A stretch of DNA of 64,000 nt, taken from positions 1 to 64,000 of the forward strand of contig CAJWKU010000006.1 in NCBI GenBank assembly GCA_913043005.1, in the 5' to 3' direction. Position numbers and translations under genes: made by a program. The notes under the pieces are model-generated. The model did not search any database. It was given only the letters and a program-made list of their open reading frames with translations, and had not been told where the DNA came from. Shown here piece after piece: positions 18,254-27,267 of this stretch. This DNA comes from an uncultured Cryomorphaceae bacterium (lineage in GTDB: Bacteria; Bacteroidota; Bacteroidia; Flavobacteriales; Schleiferiaceae). Numbering within the stretch: position 1 is the first letter of the stretch; every line of letters starts with the position of its first letter.

Positions 18254-18706
18254 TTACTTTGTTTTGGCAACCACTTCGAAATTAAATTCTGTAATGACTT
18301 CTCGATGCAATCTAATTTTTGCCGAGTATTTTCCGGCGGTCTTGATGGTTCCTCCCAAAATTTGAATATACTTTTTCTCTATGGAATGTCCCATTTCTGC
18401 TAACTTATCTGAAATGTCAGCATTAGTGACTGCACCAAATAATTTTCCTGTTTTACCCGATTTTGCTGAAATTTTGAGTTCAATTCTAGATAATCCTTCA
18501 GCTGTAGAGGTCGCTCCTTTTATAATCTTTTCCTCTTTGTGAGCTTTTTGTTTTAAGTCCTCAGCAAGCATTTTTTTTGCTGAAGGAGTGGCAAAAACAG
18601 CTTTCCCTTGAGGGATCAAGAAATTTCGACCAAACCCATTTTTTACGGTAACTAAGTCGTCTTTGTAACCTAAGTTATCAACATCTGTTTTGAGAATTAA
18701 ATCCAT
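18254..18706 (-). CDS. rplI: 50S ribosomal protein L9
   Basis: Large-subunit protein with two globular domains joined by a long helix. 150 residues, normal. The N-domain is MDLILKTDVDNLGYKDDLV with VKNGFGRNFLIPQGKAV, and the C-domain contains SGKTGKLFGAVTNADISDKL. Third gene of the rpsF-rpsR-rplI operon, 12 bp after rpsR and followed by a terminator. Identification is secure. Confidence 0.97.
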   Translation of the reverse strand: MDLILKTDVDNLGYKDDLVTVKNGFGRNFLIPQGKAVFATPSAKKMLAEDLKQKAHKEEKIIKGATSTAEGLSRIELKISAKSGKTGKLFGAVTNADISDKLAEMGHSIEKKYIQILGGTIKTAGKYSAKIRLHREVITEFNFEVVAKTK

Positions 18707-18718
18707 GTCGTAAAAATT

Positions 18719-19009
18719 TTATTTCAGGTTATCTGCTACGTAAGGCATAAGGCCCAGGTGACGCGCTCGCTTGATTGCTACAGCAAGCTTTCGTTGATAC
18801 TTTAACGAAGTCCCAGTCAATCTACGGGGTAATATTTTACCTTGCTCGTTAACAAAACGCATCAAATATGTTGGATCTTTGTGATCAATATGTTTAATGC
18901 CATATTTTTTAAAACGGCAGTATTTTTTGTTGTTCTTTGCATCAATTGCGATTGGCTGTAGATAGCGAATCTCTGATTGATTGCCTGCTGTTGATTCCAA
19001 AGTGCTCAT
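18719..19009 (-). CDS. rpsR: 30S ribosomal protein S18
   Basis: Small-subunit protein that binds 16S rRNA with S6. The core [18 protein letters not shown], then [20 protein letters not shown] and [11 protein letters not shown] is typical of S18. At 96 residues it has an N-terminal extension of about 20 residues ([20 protein letters not shown]) relative to short S18 forms. It lies 14 bp after rpsF and 12 bp before rplI. No ssb gene lies between rpsF and rpsR, as is usual in Bacteroidota. Confidence 0.97.
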   Translation of the reverse strand: MSTLESTAGNQSEIRYLQPIAIDAKNNKKYCRFKKYGIKHIDHKDPTYLMRFVNEQGKILPRRLTGTSLKYQRKLAVAIKRARHLGLMPYVADNLK

Positions 19010-19023
19010 AAAATTTATTCGAA

Positions 19024-19359
19024 TTAAGAGTTTTTAACTTTGTCCCTTCTCTGCGCAGCGTATTCAGCTCCATTTTTATCCATAGCCACGGTGAGGAACC
19101 TTAATACCCTCTCATCGCGTTTCATTTCAATTTCAAGATTTGAAATGACACTGGTAGGTGCTTTGAATTCAAGCAGGTTGTAAAACCCACTTTTTTTCTT
19201 GTCAATAAGGTATGCTAGCTTTCGAAGCCCCCATTTTTCAACGTTGATAATTTCTGCTCCGTTGGATTTCAAGAAGCCTGTGAACTTATCAACCGCTTCC
19301 TTTATCTGCTCTTCAGATAAGACGGGATTTAAAATGAAAACGGTTTCGTACTGGTTCAT
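19024..19359 (-). CDS. rpsF: 30S ribosomal protein S6
   Basis: Partner of S18 on the platform of the small subunit. The protein starts [20 protein letters not shown] at ATG 19359, giving about 111 residues, normal for S6. A longer reading from 19404 is rejected because it would run through the -7 promoter element at 19380-19387 and add 15 residues unlike S6. Core motifs: [20 protein letters not shown], then [15 protein letters not shown]. First gene of the operon. Confidence 0.95.
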   Translation of the reverse strand: MNQYETVFILNPVLSEEQIKEAVDKFTGFLKSNGAEIINVEKWGLRKLAYLIDKKKSGFYNLLEFKAPTSVISNLEIEMKRDERVLRFLTVAMDKNGAEYAAQRRDKVKNS

Positions 19360-19379
19360 TGGTAATGAAATTAGGGCGG

Positions 19380-19387
19380 CAAAGGTA
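19380..19387 (-). promoter_or_regulatory. -7 promoter element for rpsF-rpsR-rplI
   Basis: CAAAGGTA on the plus strand is TACCTTTG on the minus strand, a perfect TAnnTTTG match ending 20 bp before the S6 ATG. It implies a leader of about 15 nt. Confidence 0.55.
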
Positions 19388-19530
19388 GGAAAAGTTTGTC
19401 CCAATTACTAGAATAAACAGAATTTTACTTTGAAATACTTTTTCACTAGTTCTTTCGTCAGATAAACTGGTATTTATTGGCTGATATAATCCGTTTACAA
19501 GATTATTATTTTTCCCGTAATTATTTAATT

Positions 19531-19590
19531 ATGCACAAGCGAATAATTACATTTGCCATTGTCTTAATAATGGGGTTAAATAAGTTGTGA
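19531..19590 (+). other. Possible 19-codon upstream ORF before the carotenoid gene
   Basis: ATG 19531 opens a short hydrophobic frame, MHKRIITFAIVLIMGLNKL, that ends with TGA at 19588-19590. The stop shares its A with the ATG of the next gene at 19590 (TGATG overlap), an arrangement that can couple translation. However, the best -7 element lies inside it at 19548-19555 and would start transcripts downstream of its ATG. It may be coincidental. Confidence 0.25.
19548..19555 (+). promoter_or_regulatory. -7 promoter element for the carotenoid gene and dnaX
   Basis: TACATTTG is a perfect TAnnTTTG match, 34 bp before the ATG at 19590. It probably also drives dnaX, which follows after 23 bp. Confidence 0.45.
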
Positions 19591-20216
19591 TGAAACAGAA
19601 AATAATTATTGGAGTCCTTTCAATATGGTACCTAGTCGGAATCATTGGGTTTCATTCGGATTTTTTTTATGTTTTTTCCATTCTGACACCATTAAGTATG
19701 ATGCTTTCTTTTTGGGCATTGTATGTGACGTCTAAGAAATCTGACAGGCTAAAACTTATTTTGTTGTTGATATATTTTGTGGGTCTGACTGTTGAAGTAA
19801 TTGGTATTAATACTGGGATTCCATTCGGGACATATGTTTATTTAGAGGGCTTAGGTTCTAAAATTATGGGAACACCATGGATAATAGGTCTAAACTGGGT
19901 ACTCTTATCATGGGCAGCAGTTCAAAGCGCGTCTTATTTTTCAATTCAACATAAATTATTTAAATGGGCCATAGCAATACTGATTATGTTGATTATTGAT
20001 ATGGTTATGGAGCCAGTAGCTCCAGATCTTAGGATGTGGGTTTTCGCGGGCTCTGGCCCAGGATTTATGAATTATTTAGGCTGGGCTCTGGTTTCGGCCC
20101 TTGTGCATGGATTCTTGGTAAGAGAAGTTGATGATCATAGAAATCATACTGCGTTGGCCATTATTGGTTTACAAATTATTTTCTTTTCAAGTTTTCAATT
20201 TTGGCCTCTTAACTGA
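19590..20216 (+). CDS. CruF-like carotenoid biosynthesis membrane protein (DUF422)
   Basis: About 208 residues with roughly six hydrophobic helices. The DUF422/CruF signature is present: NTGIPFGTYVYLEGLGSKIM, then GTPWIIGLNWVLL, then LIIDMVMEPVAPDLRMWVF and the terminal GFMNYLGWALVSALVHG. CruF proteins hydrate the 1',2' double bond of acyclic carotenoids such as bacterioruberin or myxol precursors (family knowledge). No other carotenoid gene is in the window, so the pathway here is unknown. A GTG at 19587 adjoins the ATG at 19590 and is a less likely start. Confidence 0.85.
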   Translation: MKQKIIIGVLSIWYLVGIIGFHSDFFYVFSILTPLSMMLSFWALYVTSKKSDRLKLILLLIYFVGLTVEVIGINTGIPFGTYVYLEGLGSKIMGTPWIIGLNWVLLSWAAVQSASYFSIQHKLFKWAIAILIMLIIDMVMEPVAPDLRMWVFAGSGPGFMNYLGWALVSALVHGFLVREVDDHRNHTALAIIGLQIIFFSSFQFWPLN

Positions 20217-20227
20217 GCTCTCTGCCT

Positions 20228-20235
20228 TAGATTTG
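20228..20235 (+). promoter_or_regulatory. Possible -7 element just before dnaX
   Basis: TAGATTTG matches TAnnTTTG and ends only 4 bp before the dnaX ATG. If used, the transcript would be leaderless. It lies 11 bp after the upstream stop codon and may be chance in AT-rich DNA. Confidence 0.25.
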
Positions 20236-20239
20236 ATTC

Positions 20240-21997
20240 ATGGATAAGCCTTACGTCGTATCTGCACGAAAATATCGACCATCTTCTTTTGACACAGTTG
20301 TTGGTCAATCCCATGTGACAGATACACTTGAACATGAGGTCTCTACCGGTAATTTAGCTCAGGCTCTGCTTTTTTGTGGTCCTAAGGGTGTTGGTAAAAC
20401 TTCTTGTGCTAGAATTTTAGCAAAAATGATAAATGAGCTTGATTCTGGTGCTAAAGAGAATTACGAATTAAATATTTTTGAACTAGACGCTGCCTCGAAT
20501 AATAAAGTTGATGACATCCGGCAGCTTATTGATCAAGTACGATTTGCTCCCCAAATTGGACGGTTTAAGATATACATAATCGATGAAGTTCATATGTTGT
20601 CGACAGCAGCGTTTAACGCTTTTTTGAAAACATTAGAAGAACCTCCTGCTCATGCCATATTTATTTTAGCTACTACAGAAAAACACAAAGTATTACCTAC
20701 GATTTTATCAAGGTGTCAAGTCTTTGATTTTAAACGAATTGGTATACAAGATATTGCGAGTCATCTTGAATTTGTGGCTTCAAAGGAAGGAGTAGTCGCA
20801 GAATCAGAGGCTTTACATTTAATTGCTGAAAAGGCAGATGGAGCATTAAGGGATTCATTGTCTGTCTTTGACAGAATCAATGCTTTTTCTCAAGGTGAAA
20901 AAATCACTTATCAGTTAGTTCGAGAGAATTTACAGATCCTCGATAGAGATGTTTTTTTTCAGACTTTAAATGATCTCAAGAATGCAGATGCAACAGCGAT
21001 ATTTCTACAAGTTAACTCAGTTTTAGAGCTTGGTTTTGATTTAAACTTATTTGTCAGTGGCTTAGCCTCGCATGTTCGCGATGTGTTGATGGCAAAACAT
21101 TCTGAAACTTTAGATATTCTTGAGCTTCCAAATTCAATAAAGCAAAGATATCGTCATGAAGCTGGGGAAATGGATTTGAAATTCTTGGGTCGAACCCTTA
21201 GATTACTTTCAAAATGCGATATTCAATTCCGTGATAGCTCGAGCCCAAGATTATTAGTTGAAGTCACCTTGCTGGAAATTGCAGGTTTAACGGATTCAGA
21301 GTCTGTTGGAGAAAAAAAAAAAATTAAAGTTCCCAAACTAGATAATATTAAAAATGAGGAAATAACTAAGTCATCTATTAAAGAAAAGAAAGTTGAAAAA
21401 AGTGATATTGAAATAAAAGAGACTTCAATTGATTCTCAGAAAGTTGAAATTCCGTTAGTTAGGGAGAATGTTGCTAAGGCTGATGTGAGTATAGATGCAG
21501 AAGATCCAGCTTGGAAAGAAGAACAGAATCTTACCAAAAAGAAATCTGCCTTTTCATTAAGGCCACGAGAAATTAAAAGCATTACTGAAATCGAAAAAAA
21601 TATTTCAGTTTTGGATCAAGATGTAAAAAAATTAAGTCCCTTTGATCAGGAAAATTTAGTGGAATGTTGGGGAATAGTCGCAGAGTCTATGGTTAATCGT
21701 AACGTCGTTTATGCCTTATTAAATCAGATTAATCCAATACTCGAAGAGGATTTTAATATTCGTATCTCGGTAGGGAATAGAGTGCAATCGGGTTATTTGG
21801 AGGAGGTCAGAGATGAACTCATAAGCTCTTTAAGGAAAGAGCTAAAAAACGACTCATTGGGCATTAATATTCATGTCGAAGATTCTGCGAGCAATGCCAA
21901 GATCGTTTATACAGCAGAAGAGCGTTATAATTTTTTGCTCAAAAAGAATCCCCAATTGGATGAATTTAGAAAGGAATTTCAGCTTGATATAGATTAA
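20240..21997 (+). CDS. dnaX: DNA polymerase III subunit gamma/tau
   Basis: Clamp-loader ATPase, 585 residues. The N-terminus MDKPYVVSARKYRPSSFDTV is typical of Bacteroidota DnaX. P-loop GPKGVGKT is at 47-54, Walker B at YIIDEVHMLS, sensor 1 at ILATTEKHKVLPTILSRC, and sensor 2 at ADGALRDSLSVFDR. The four-cysteine zinc module normally found between the P-loop and ELDAASNN (81-88) is missing; a short acidic loop replaces it, as I recall for flavobacterial DnaX generally. The region after about 370 is a charged Lys/Glu linker, followed by a C-terminal domain. It follows the carotenoid gene by 23 bp. Confidence 0.95.
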   Translation: MDKPYVVSARKYRPSSFDTVVGQSHVTDTLEHEVSTGNLAQALLFCGPKGVGKTSCARILAKMINELDSGAKENYELNIFELDAASNNKVDDIRQLIDQVRFAPQIGRFKIYIIDEVHMLSTAAFNAFLKTLEEPPAHAIFILATTEKHKVLPTILSRCQVFDFKRIGIQDIASHLEFVASKEGVVAESEALHLIAEKADGALRDSLSVFDRINAFSQGEKITYQLVRENLQILDRDVFFQTLNDLKNADATAIFLQVNSVLELGFDLNLFVSGLASHVRDVLMAKHSETLDILELPNSIKQRYRHEAGEMDLKFLGRTLRLLSKCDIQFRDSSSPRLLVEVTLLEIAGLTDSESVGEKKKIKVPKLDNIKNEEITKSSIKEKKVEKSDIEIKETSIDSQKVEIPLVRENVAKADVSIDAEDPAWKEEQNLTKKKSAFSLRPREIKSITEIEKNISVLDQDVKKLSPFDQENLVECWGIVAESMVNRNVVYALLNQINPILEEDFNIRISVGNRVQSGYLEEVRDELISSLRKELKNDSLGINIHVEDSASNAKIVYTAEERYNFLLKKNPQLDEFRKEFQLDID

Positions 21998-22036
21998 GTT
22001 TGTATTCGCAAAAAAACCATAATCAAATAAAAACAT

Positions 22037-23269
22037 ATGAAAAAAATAAAAGTAAATAACCCTGTTGTTGAATTAGATGGTGATGAAATGACACGAATTA
22101 TTTGGTCTTTTATTAAGAATAAACTTATTCTTCCATATGTAGACTTAGACATTAAATATTTTGACTTGGGTATGGAGAGTCGAGATGAATCTAACGATCA
22201 AGTAACAGTTGATGCAGCGAATGCAATCAAAGAATATAATGTTGGTATAAAATGTGCAACGATTACTCCTGACGAGGATCGAGTAGTTGAATTTGATCTA
22301 AAAAAGATGTGGAGATCACCAAATGGAACGATAAGAAATATTCTGGGTGGTACTGTTTTTCGTGAGCCCATTATATGTTTAAATGTCCCAAGGTTGGTAA
22401 GCACTTGGAATAAGCCAATAGTTATCGGTCGTCATGCATTTGGAGATCAATACAGAGCTACTGATGCGGTAATTGATGGACCTGGTAAGCTGACTATGAC
22501 TTTCACACCCGAGAATGGTGAACCGCAGAATTTTGATATTTTCAATTTTCAAGGAGGTGGTGTAGCCATGAGTATGTACAACACAGATGAATCTATTTAT
22601 GGATTTGCTAGGTCATGCATGAATTTAGCTTTAGAAAAGGGTTGGCCTCTATATCTAAGTACGAAGAATACCATTTTAAAAAAATACGATGGTCGGTTTA
22701 AAGATATATTCCAAGAAGTTTTTGATTCGGAATTTAAATCGAAATATAATGAAATAGGAATCTCTTATGAGCATCGTTTAATCGATGACATGGTTGCATC
22801 AGCGCTGAAATGGGAAGGTGGATTCGTTTGGGCATGTAAAAATTATGATGGTGACGTTCAGTCTGATACAGTTGCTCAAGGTTTTGGTTCTCTTGGTTTA
22901 ATGACTTCAGTATTGGTAACTCCAGACGGAAAGACTCTTGAAGCTGAAGCAGCACATGGCACAGTTACGAGACATTATCGTCAGCACCAGGAGGGAAAAG
23001 CTACGAGTACTAACCCAATTGCATCAATTTTTGCTTGGACCAGAGGGTTGGCTCATCGTGGTAAATTGGATAGAAATGATTCTTTGATTAATTTTTCAAA
23101 AACCTTGGAAGCTGTTTGCGTTGATGTAGTCGAGAGTGGAAAAATGACTAAAGATTTAGCAATTTGTGTTAATGGTAATGATGTTCGACATGGAGAGCAT
23201 TATCTAAACACTGAAGAATTTTTGGAATCTATTGACATAGAGCTAAAAAATAGATTAGGATCAATTTAA
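22037..23269 (+). CDS. icd: NADP-dependent isocitrate dehydrogenase, eukaryote-like homodimer type
   Basis: Oxidises isocitrate to 2-oxoglutarate with NADP in the TCA cycle. The 410-residue length and the motifs [47 protein letters not shown] and [13 protein letters not shown] identify the IDH1-like (type II) family rather than the E. coli form. Substrate and metal residues appear in [20 protein letters not shown] and [15 protein letters not shown]. The NADP-binding part includes [12 protein letters not shown]. It ends 6 bp from the convergent glycosyltransferase gene. Together with AcnB (30385) and Lpd (63141) it places central carbon metabolism in this window. Confidence 0.96.
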   Translation: MKKIKVNNPVVELDGDEMTRIIWSFIKNKLILPYVDLDIKYFDLGMESRDESNDQVTVDAANAIKEYNVGIKCATITPDEDRVVEFDLKKMWRSPNGTIRNILGGTVFREPIICLNVPRLVSTWNKPIVIGRHAFGDQYRATDAVIDGPGKLTMTFTPENGEPQNFDIFNFQGGGVAMSMYNTDESIYGFARSCMNLALEKGWPLYLSTKNTILKKYDGRFKDIFQEVFDSEFKSKYNEIGISYEHRLIDDMVASALKWEGGFVWACKNYDGDVQSDTVAQGFGSLGLMTSVLVTPDGKTLEAEAAHGTVTRHYRQHQEGKATSTNPIASIFAWTRGLAHRGKLDRNDSLINFSKTLEAVCVDVVESGKMTKDLAICVNGNDVRHGEHYLNTEEFLESIDIELKNRLGSI

Positions 23270-23275
23270 GTGGTT

Positions 23276-24151
23276 TTACAGTTTTACCTTTAAAAAGGCT
23301 AATAGGTACAGTATTTTGCAGCTAAATCGGTTTCCTGACTTTTTGTAAGACTCTCTTGCCTCTTTGAAGTCCCCTCTTTTGTGCTCGGTTCTCGCTATTT
23401 GTCGCCAGATTTCTTTTTTAGCTAAATCAAACTCATGGCTAGATATCCAGCCAGATTCTTGAAATCTTTTTGTACGAAGTAATACTTTGCTTCCATGTTG
23501 CCTAACATCTTTCGTCATTCCCTTATTCGTACGGTATTTAGTGTAAGGGGTTTTTGACCATTGAAAAGGTTTAATTCCAGAGTTAAACAATCTCATGTAA
23601 AGGTCTAAGTCTTCTGTCCCTTCTAGGTTTCTGTCGGTATCAAATCCTCCTATGGTTTCAACTAGACTTTTATGAAAGATAGAACCTGAAGCTGAAAAGG
23701 GCATCCGTTTTGTAACTAAATGATGATTCTCTTTTACAGTGTCAGTTTTTCTCAACCTTTCCTTTTTGTCCAAATCATTCCATTCGAGGTATGGATGATA
23801 ACACCATCCAGAACTAGTTTTTATTGACATCCATTTTTTGTTAAAATCATTAAAGAAATCGGAGGATATTATGTCATCAGAGTCAAGAAACATAACCCAT
23901 TCTGTTTTAGACTCTGAAACTCCTCTATTTCTTGATGCCCCCAATCCTTTATTTTCATTATGCTTTATAACCTTTCTTAGATTCGGAAGCGTTTTTCTCC
24001 AATTCATTAAAATTTCTAAGGTTCCATCGTTAGAGCAGTCATCAATACAAATTATGTTGATTTTATCCTCAAGGGAGTTAAGAGTCTCCAGAATAGTTTC
24101 TTTGCATTGATAGCAGGGTATTATTACCGTCAAATCTTTTAAACCATTCAT
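23276..24151 (-). CDS. Family 2 glycosyltransferase
   Basis: 291 residues with the GT-A fold signature of GT2: LTVIIPCYQCKETILETLNS at the N-terminus, then IICIDDCSNDGTLEIL, then KGLGASRNRGVSESKTEWVM and the metal-binding FLDSDDIISSDFF. A later ASGSIFHKSLVETIGGFD and EGTEDLDLYMRLF complete the nucleotide-sugar site. No membrane helices, so it acts at the cytoplasmic face. It overlaps the next GT2 gene by 4 bp. Probably adds a sugar to the surface polysaccharide exported by the Wzm/Wzt pair nearby. Donor and acceptor cannot be told from sequence. Confidence 0.9.
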   Translation of the reverse strand: MNGLKDLTVIIPCYQCKETILETLNSLEDKINIICIDDCSNDGTLEILMNWRKTLPNLRKVIKHNENKGLGASRNRGVSESKTEWVMFLDSDDIISSDFFNDFNKKWMSIKTSSGWCYHPYLEWNDLDKKERLRKTDTVKENHHLVTKRMPFSASGSIFHKSLVETIGGFDTDRNLEGTEDLDLYMRLFNSGIKPFQWSKTPYTKYRTNKGMTKDVRQHGSKVLLRTKRFQESGWISSHEFDLAKKEIWRQIARTEHKRGDFKEARESYKKSGNRFSCKILYLLAFLKVKL

Positions 24152-25206
24152 GTTGAGTTAGGAATAAAATGATTTGGGAATATCTTATGTAATATTTTAC
24201 GAATAGGTTCTTTTAATTTGAAAAAATTCAGAATTAAAACAGCTAGGCGAACGGAACCCTCATAAGGAATATGAATTAAAGTTATTGGTCTGATAAAAAT
24301 AAATCGTTTTAACAACTTAAAATTCACCTTAATATTCTCATTTCTTTTCTCTTTGGCCCAGGATTGCCTGTAAATAGAGTGCACCCACCATGAAGCAATA
24401 TTTGAATAGGCTCTCTTTTTTAATCTATTAAGTGGATTATGCTGCGATCCGATATAGTCAATAATAGTTAATAGCTCATAATATACATACCCATTTTTAT
24501 TTGCTAAGACTCTTTGAGTATTGTTATGAATACGAAAATAATTAATTGTATCTGGGATATAACATATTTCTCCATGCTCAAGCATTTTAATGTAAAACAT
24601 CCAGTCACCATTTAATCTCCAGTTTTTTGGTGCACCTCCAACTTTCTGATAAGTGCTTTTCCGGAGCAAGGCTGCTGATACGTTTGGAATGACATTATGA
24701 AGGATCATATAATTTTCAATTTCATTGATTCCGTTATTTGTGTAAGCCCTTTTCCAACGATCATTTTTAAAAATATAATTGTAATGAATATTAAAATTGT
24801 GCAATTCATTACCTGCTTTATCTATCAGCATACTCTGCCCAAATGCAATCGAAGCATTTGAATTGTTATCCAGTTGAAGCACTAACTTTTCTAGTAATAA
24901 AGGATCTGCCCAGTCATCGCTCTCAGCGATCCATAGATATTCCCCTTCAGCAATTTCAGCTCCTTTATTCCATTGAGAGAATGTACTTCCACTGTTTTTT
25001 TTATTTGGAAAATATTTGAATTTTGAATTTTTTTTGGTCCATGATATTAATATTTCTTCAGATTTATCAATTGAACAATCATCCAAAAGGATAACTTCAA
25101 AATTTTGAAAAGACTGTTGGTCAATACTTTGCAATCGCTTATTTAAGTATGCTGAGTGCATATAGTTTGGGACAATAACACTGACTTTCGGTTTGTCTTT
25201 TCGCAT
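24148..25206 (-). CDS. Family 2 glycosyltransferase
   Basis: 352 residues. GT2 motifs: KVSVIVPNYMHSAYLNKRLQ, VILLDDCSIDKSEEIL, GSTFSQWNKGAEIAEGEYLW, and the DxD-containing AESDDWADPLLLEKL. The C-terminal part is basic and amphipathic, possibly for membrane contact. It is the first gene of a two-gene minus-strand unit and overlaps the second GT2 by 4 bp. It is divergent from the sulfotransferase gene with 29 bp between starts. Likely acts in surface-polysaccharide assembly with its neighbours. Confidence 0.9.
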   Translation of the reverse strand: MRKDKPKVSVIVPNYMHSAYLNKRLQSIDQQSFQNFEVILLDDCSIDKSEEILISWTKKNSKFKYFPNKKNSGSTFSQWNKGAEIAEGEYLWIAESDDWADPLLLEKLVLQLDNNSNASIAFGQSMLIDKAGNELHNFNIHYNYIFKNDRWKRAYTNNGINEIENYMILHNVIPNVSAALLRKSTYQKVGGAPKNWRLNGDWMFYIKMLEHGEICYIPDTINYFRIHNNTQRVLANKNGYVYYELLTIIDYIGSQHNPLNRLKKRAYSNIASWWVHSIYRQSWAKEKRNENIKVNFKLLKRFIFIRPITLIHIPYEGSVRLAVLILNFFKLKEPIRKILHKIFPNHFIPNST

Positions 25207-25235
25207 ACCCCGAATTTACATTACCTTCAGCCTCC

Positions 25236-26141
25236 ATGCGAACAGTAATTTATGGATTGCCAAAAAGTGGTACAACTTATCTATTTTCTCTTCTTGCAGA
25301 GGCAATGGGACGGAATAAAAATTTAGTTGAATCTTTTGAGCCTAGGTTCATAGATGATAACAATAGATTGCATCGTAACGATGGTCAATTTTGGGATGAA
25401 TCTGATAATATGCTTGTTAAGATTTTATATGCAGATGCGAATAATAAATCTGGATGGGAAGGCGATAAGGCCATGAAAGCATTCGATTCCTACGATAAAA
25501 AAATATTTATAATTAGAGATCCTCGTGACAGATGGATTTCTGCTTTTTTTTACAGATGGTTTCACCGTCACAACCCAAACCCTGAGGATTATAAAAGAGC
25601 TTATGAACTTTCAAAAAGTAAGGAAAATGACCCTGCAGGTATCCCATTTTATAAACTACTGAGTTCAGATTCTATTTTTTTAAAAAGGTGGGCGGGTGAT
25701 TATCGAAAAAATTTGGAAATATTAAGTGATTTCATAAATACTATGCGTACAAGAGGATGGTTTATTATTTCTTATGAAGATATTGTAGATGAAAACTGGA
25801 CAGTGTTGGAAAATTATCTTGGTTTTTCTTTAGAGAGTAAACATGGTATTCGTCCAAGTTTTATGCATGTAAGTCGAACAAAAAGCTATGGTAATTGGAG
25901 ACGGTGGTTCACGCCTGAAGATGTAGATTTTTTTTCACCAATTTTTAATGATTTTTTAAAAGATCAAGAATATGATTCTGAAGATTGGTATTTAGAAAAT
26001 ACTAATTCCCTGCCCAGCGCTGAAGGTTCAGAATATATGAAAAGACTTTTTTATCATTCTAACGGGTCAAATATTGAAACTATCTCAATTTTAGAAAAAA
26101 TAAAAAAGGTGATTTTTAAATATTCCAGACATGTGGAATGA
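25236..26141 (+). CDS. PAPS-dependent sulfotransferase-like protein
   Basis: 301 residues. The N-terminal MRTVIYGLPKSGTTYLFSLL is a clear 5'-phosphosulfate-binding loop (PKSGTTYL). IFIIRDPRDRWISAFFYRW is the 3'-phosphate-binding strand-helix with R-D-P-R-D. Conserved aromatic and basic segments (RTKSYGNWRRWFTPED) follow. Members transfer sulfate from PAPS to sugar or protein hydroxyls. Position between glycosyltransferases and the Wzm/Wzt exporter suggests the acceptor is a surface glycan (inference). The 3' end overlaps the convergent wzt-like gene by 26 bp. No PAPS-synthesis gene is in the window. Confidence 0.85.
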   Translation: MRTVIYGLPKSGTTYLFSLLAEAMGRNKNLVESFEPRFIDDNNRLHRNDGQFWDESDNMLVKILYADANNKSGWEGDKAMKAFDSYDKKIFIIRDPRDRWISAFFYRWFHRHNPNPEDYKRAYELSKSKENDPAGIPFYKLLSSDSIFLKRWAGDYRKNLEILSDFINTMRTRGWFIISYEDIVDENWTVLENYLGFSLESKHGIRPSFMHVSRTKSYGNWRRWFTPEDVDFFSPIFNDFLKDQEYDSEDWYLENTNSLPSAEGSEYMKRLFYHSNGSNIETISILEKIKKVIFKYSRHVE

Positions 26142-27267
26142 ATACTCCATTCTTTGTTGAATTGAATTCATCTCCACCTTCAATAAAAGTTCCGCCATGA
26201 ACTTGAAATTTGCTCGCTTTTCGCAAGTCGTCACAAACCATCCCTTTTTCAATAACCCTGATATCAATAAAGTAGGTTCCCTTCATCCATGGTATATTTT
26301 TAATCTTCACTGTCAGCTCCCCATTCGCTGGCATTGATTCAGGTCTGAAATTACTACTGTGCATTGATAATGGGGTTAAAAAACGACCATCAGATCCATT
26401 AATGCTGATTTTAATGTTCATATCCTCTAATCTTTCTTTGGCTTGATATCCAATTGTTAGAGTTGCCTCTTTGCCGGTTTGTAATAACGTAGGGGTCCAC
26501 TCCAATTTATTGATTCGTATTTTTCCAGACCCACCTCGGTCCTCTCTTTTTTCAAGTTTTATATTGTCATTTCTGTCTAAGGTTTGATTGATATAACTCT
26601 CACAAACATCTTTACTATTTCCTAATTGGGTCATTTCACTTTGATAAAGTAAAATAGCTTGTGGACAAAGTTTTTGGAGAGTATATAAATTGTGAGATAC
26701 GAATAATACTGTTCTTCCTTGTTCATGCATTTGGGACTCCATACTTTGCATACATTTTTCTTGAAAACTAACGTCACCTACGGCAAGTACTTCATCGACA
26801 ATAAGAATATCAGCATCTATATTCGCAGCAACAGCAAACCCTAAACGCACTTTCATACCACTGGAGTAGTGTTTAATGGGTTGGTTAATATATTCTAAGG
26901 ATATACCTGAAAAATCAATAATCTGATCAACTTTTTTTCTTATTATTTTTCTCGACATGCCATTCAGAGCTGCACTTAGATATATATTTTCTATGCCCGA
27001 GAGATCTGGGTGGAAACCTGTTCCAACTTCCAAGAGACTCGTTAATGAGCCTCGATATTTATAGCTTCCGGTAGTTGGCTTAGTTAAGCCTGATAATATC
27101 TTCAACAAGGTTGATTTTCCAGCTCCGTTAGGGCCTATGATGCCAAGAGCGCTTCCAGTTTCAATATTTAAATTTATATGTTTTAACGCCCAAGATTCTG
27201 AATTTTTTAGTTTATACTTTTTCCCTAAGTTTTCAGTTTGAATAGCAAGATTTGAAGAGAGTTTCAT
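26116..27267 (-). CDS. Polysaccharide ABC exporter ATPase, Wzt-like with C-terminal carbohydrate-binding domain
   Basis: 383 residues. The N-terminal ABC domain has Walker A GPNGAGKST (45-53), signature YSSGMKVRLGFAVA, Walker B ADILIVDEVLAVGD, and the H-loop VLFVSHN. This subfamily, with EVGTGFHPDLSGIENIYLSA, is the polysaccharide/polyol-phosphate exporter group. Residues from about 240 form an extra beta-rich domain like the Wzt C-terminal domain that recognises the finished O-antigen before export. It overlaps the Wzm-like gene by 4 bp. The pair would move an undecaprenyl-linked glycan across the inner membrane. Confidence 0.93.
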   Translation of the reverse strand: MKLSSNLAIQTENLGKKYKLKNSESWALKHINLNIETGSALGIIGPNGAGKSTLLKILSGLTKPTTGSYKYRGSLTSLLEVGTGFHPDLSGIENIYLSAALNGMSRKIIRKKVDQIIDFSGISLEYINQPIKHYSSGMKVRLGFAVAANIDADILIVDEVLAVGDVSFQEKCMQSMESQMHEQGRTVLFVSHNLYTLQKLCPQAILLYQSEMTQLGNSKDVCESYINQTLDRNDNIKLEKREDRGGSGKIRINKLEWTPTLLQTGKEATLTIGYQAKERLEDMNIKISINGSDGRFLTPLSMHSSNFRPESMPANGELTVKIKNIPWMKGTYFIDIRVIEKGMVCDDLRKASKFQVHGGTFIEGGDEFNSTKNGVFIPHVWNI

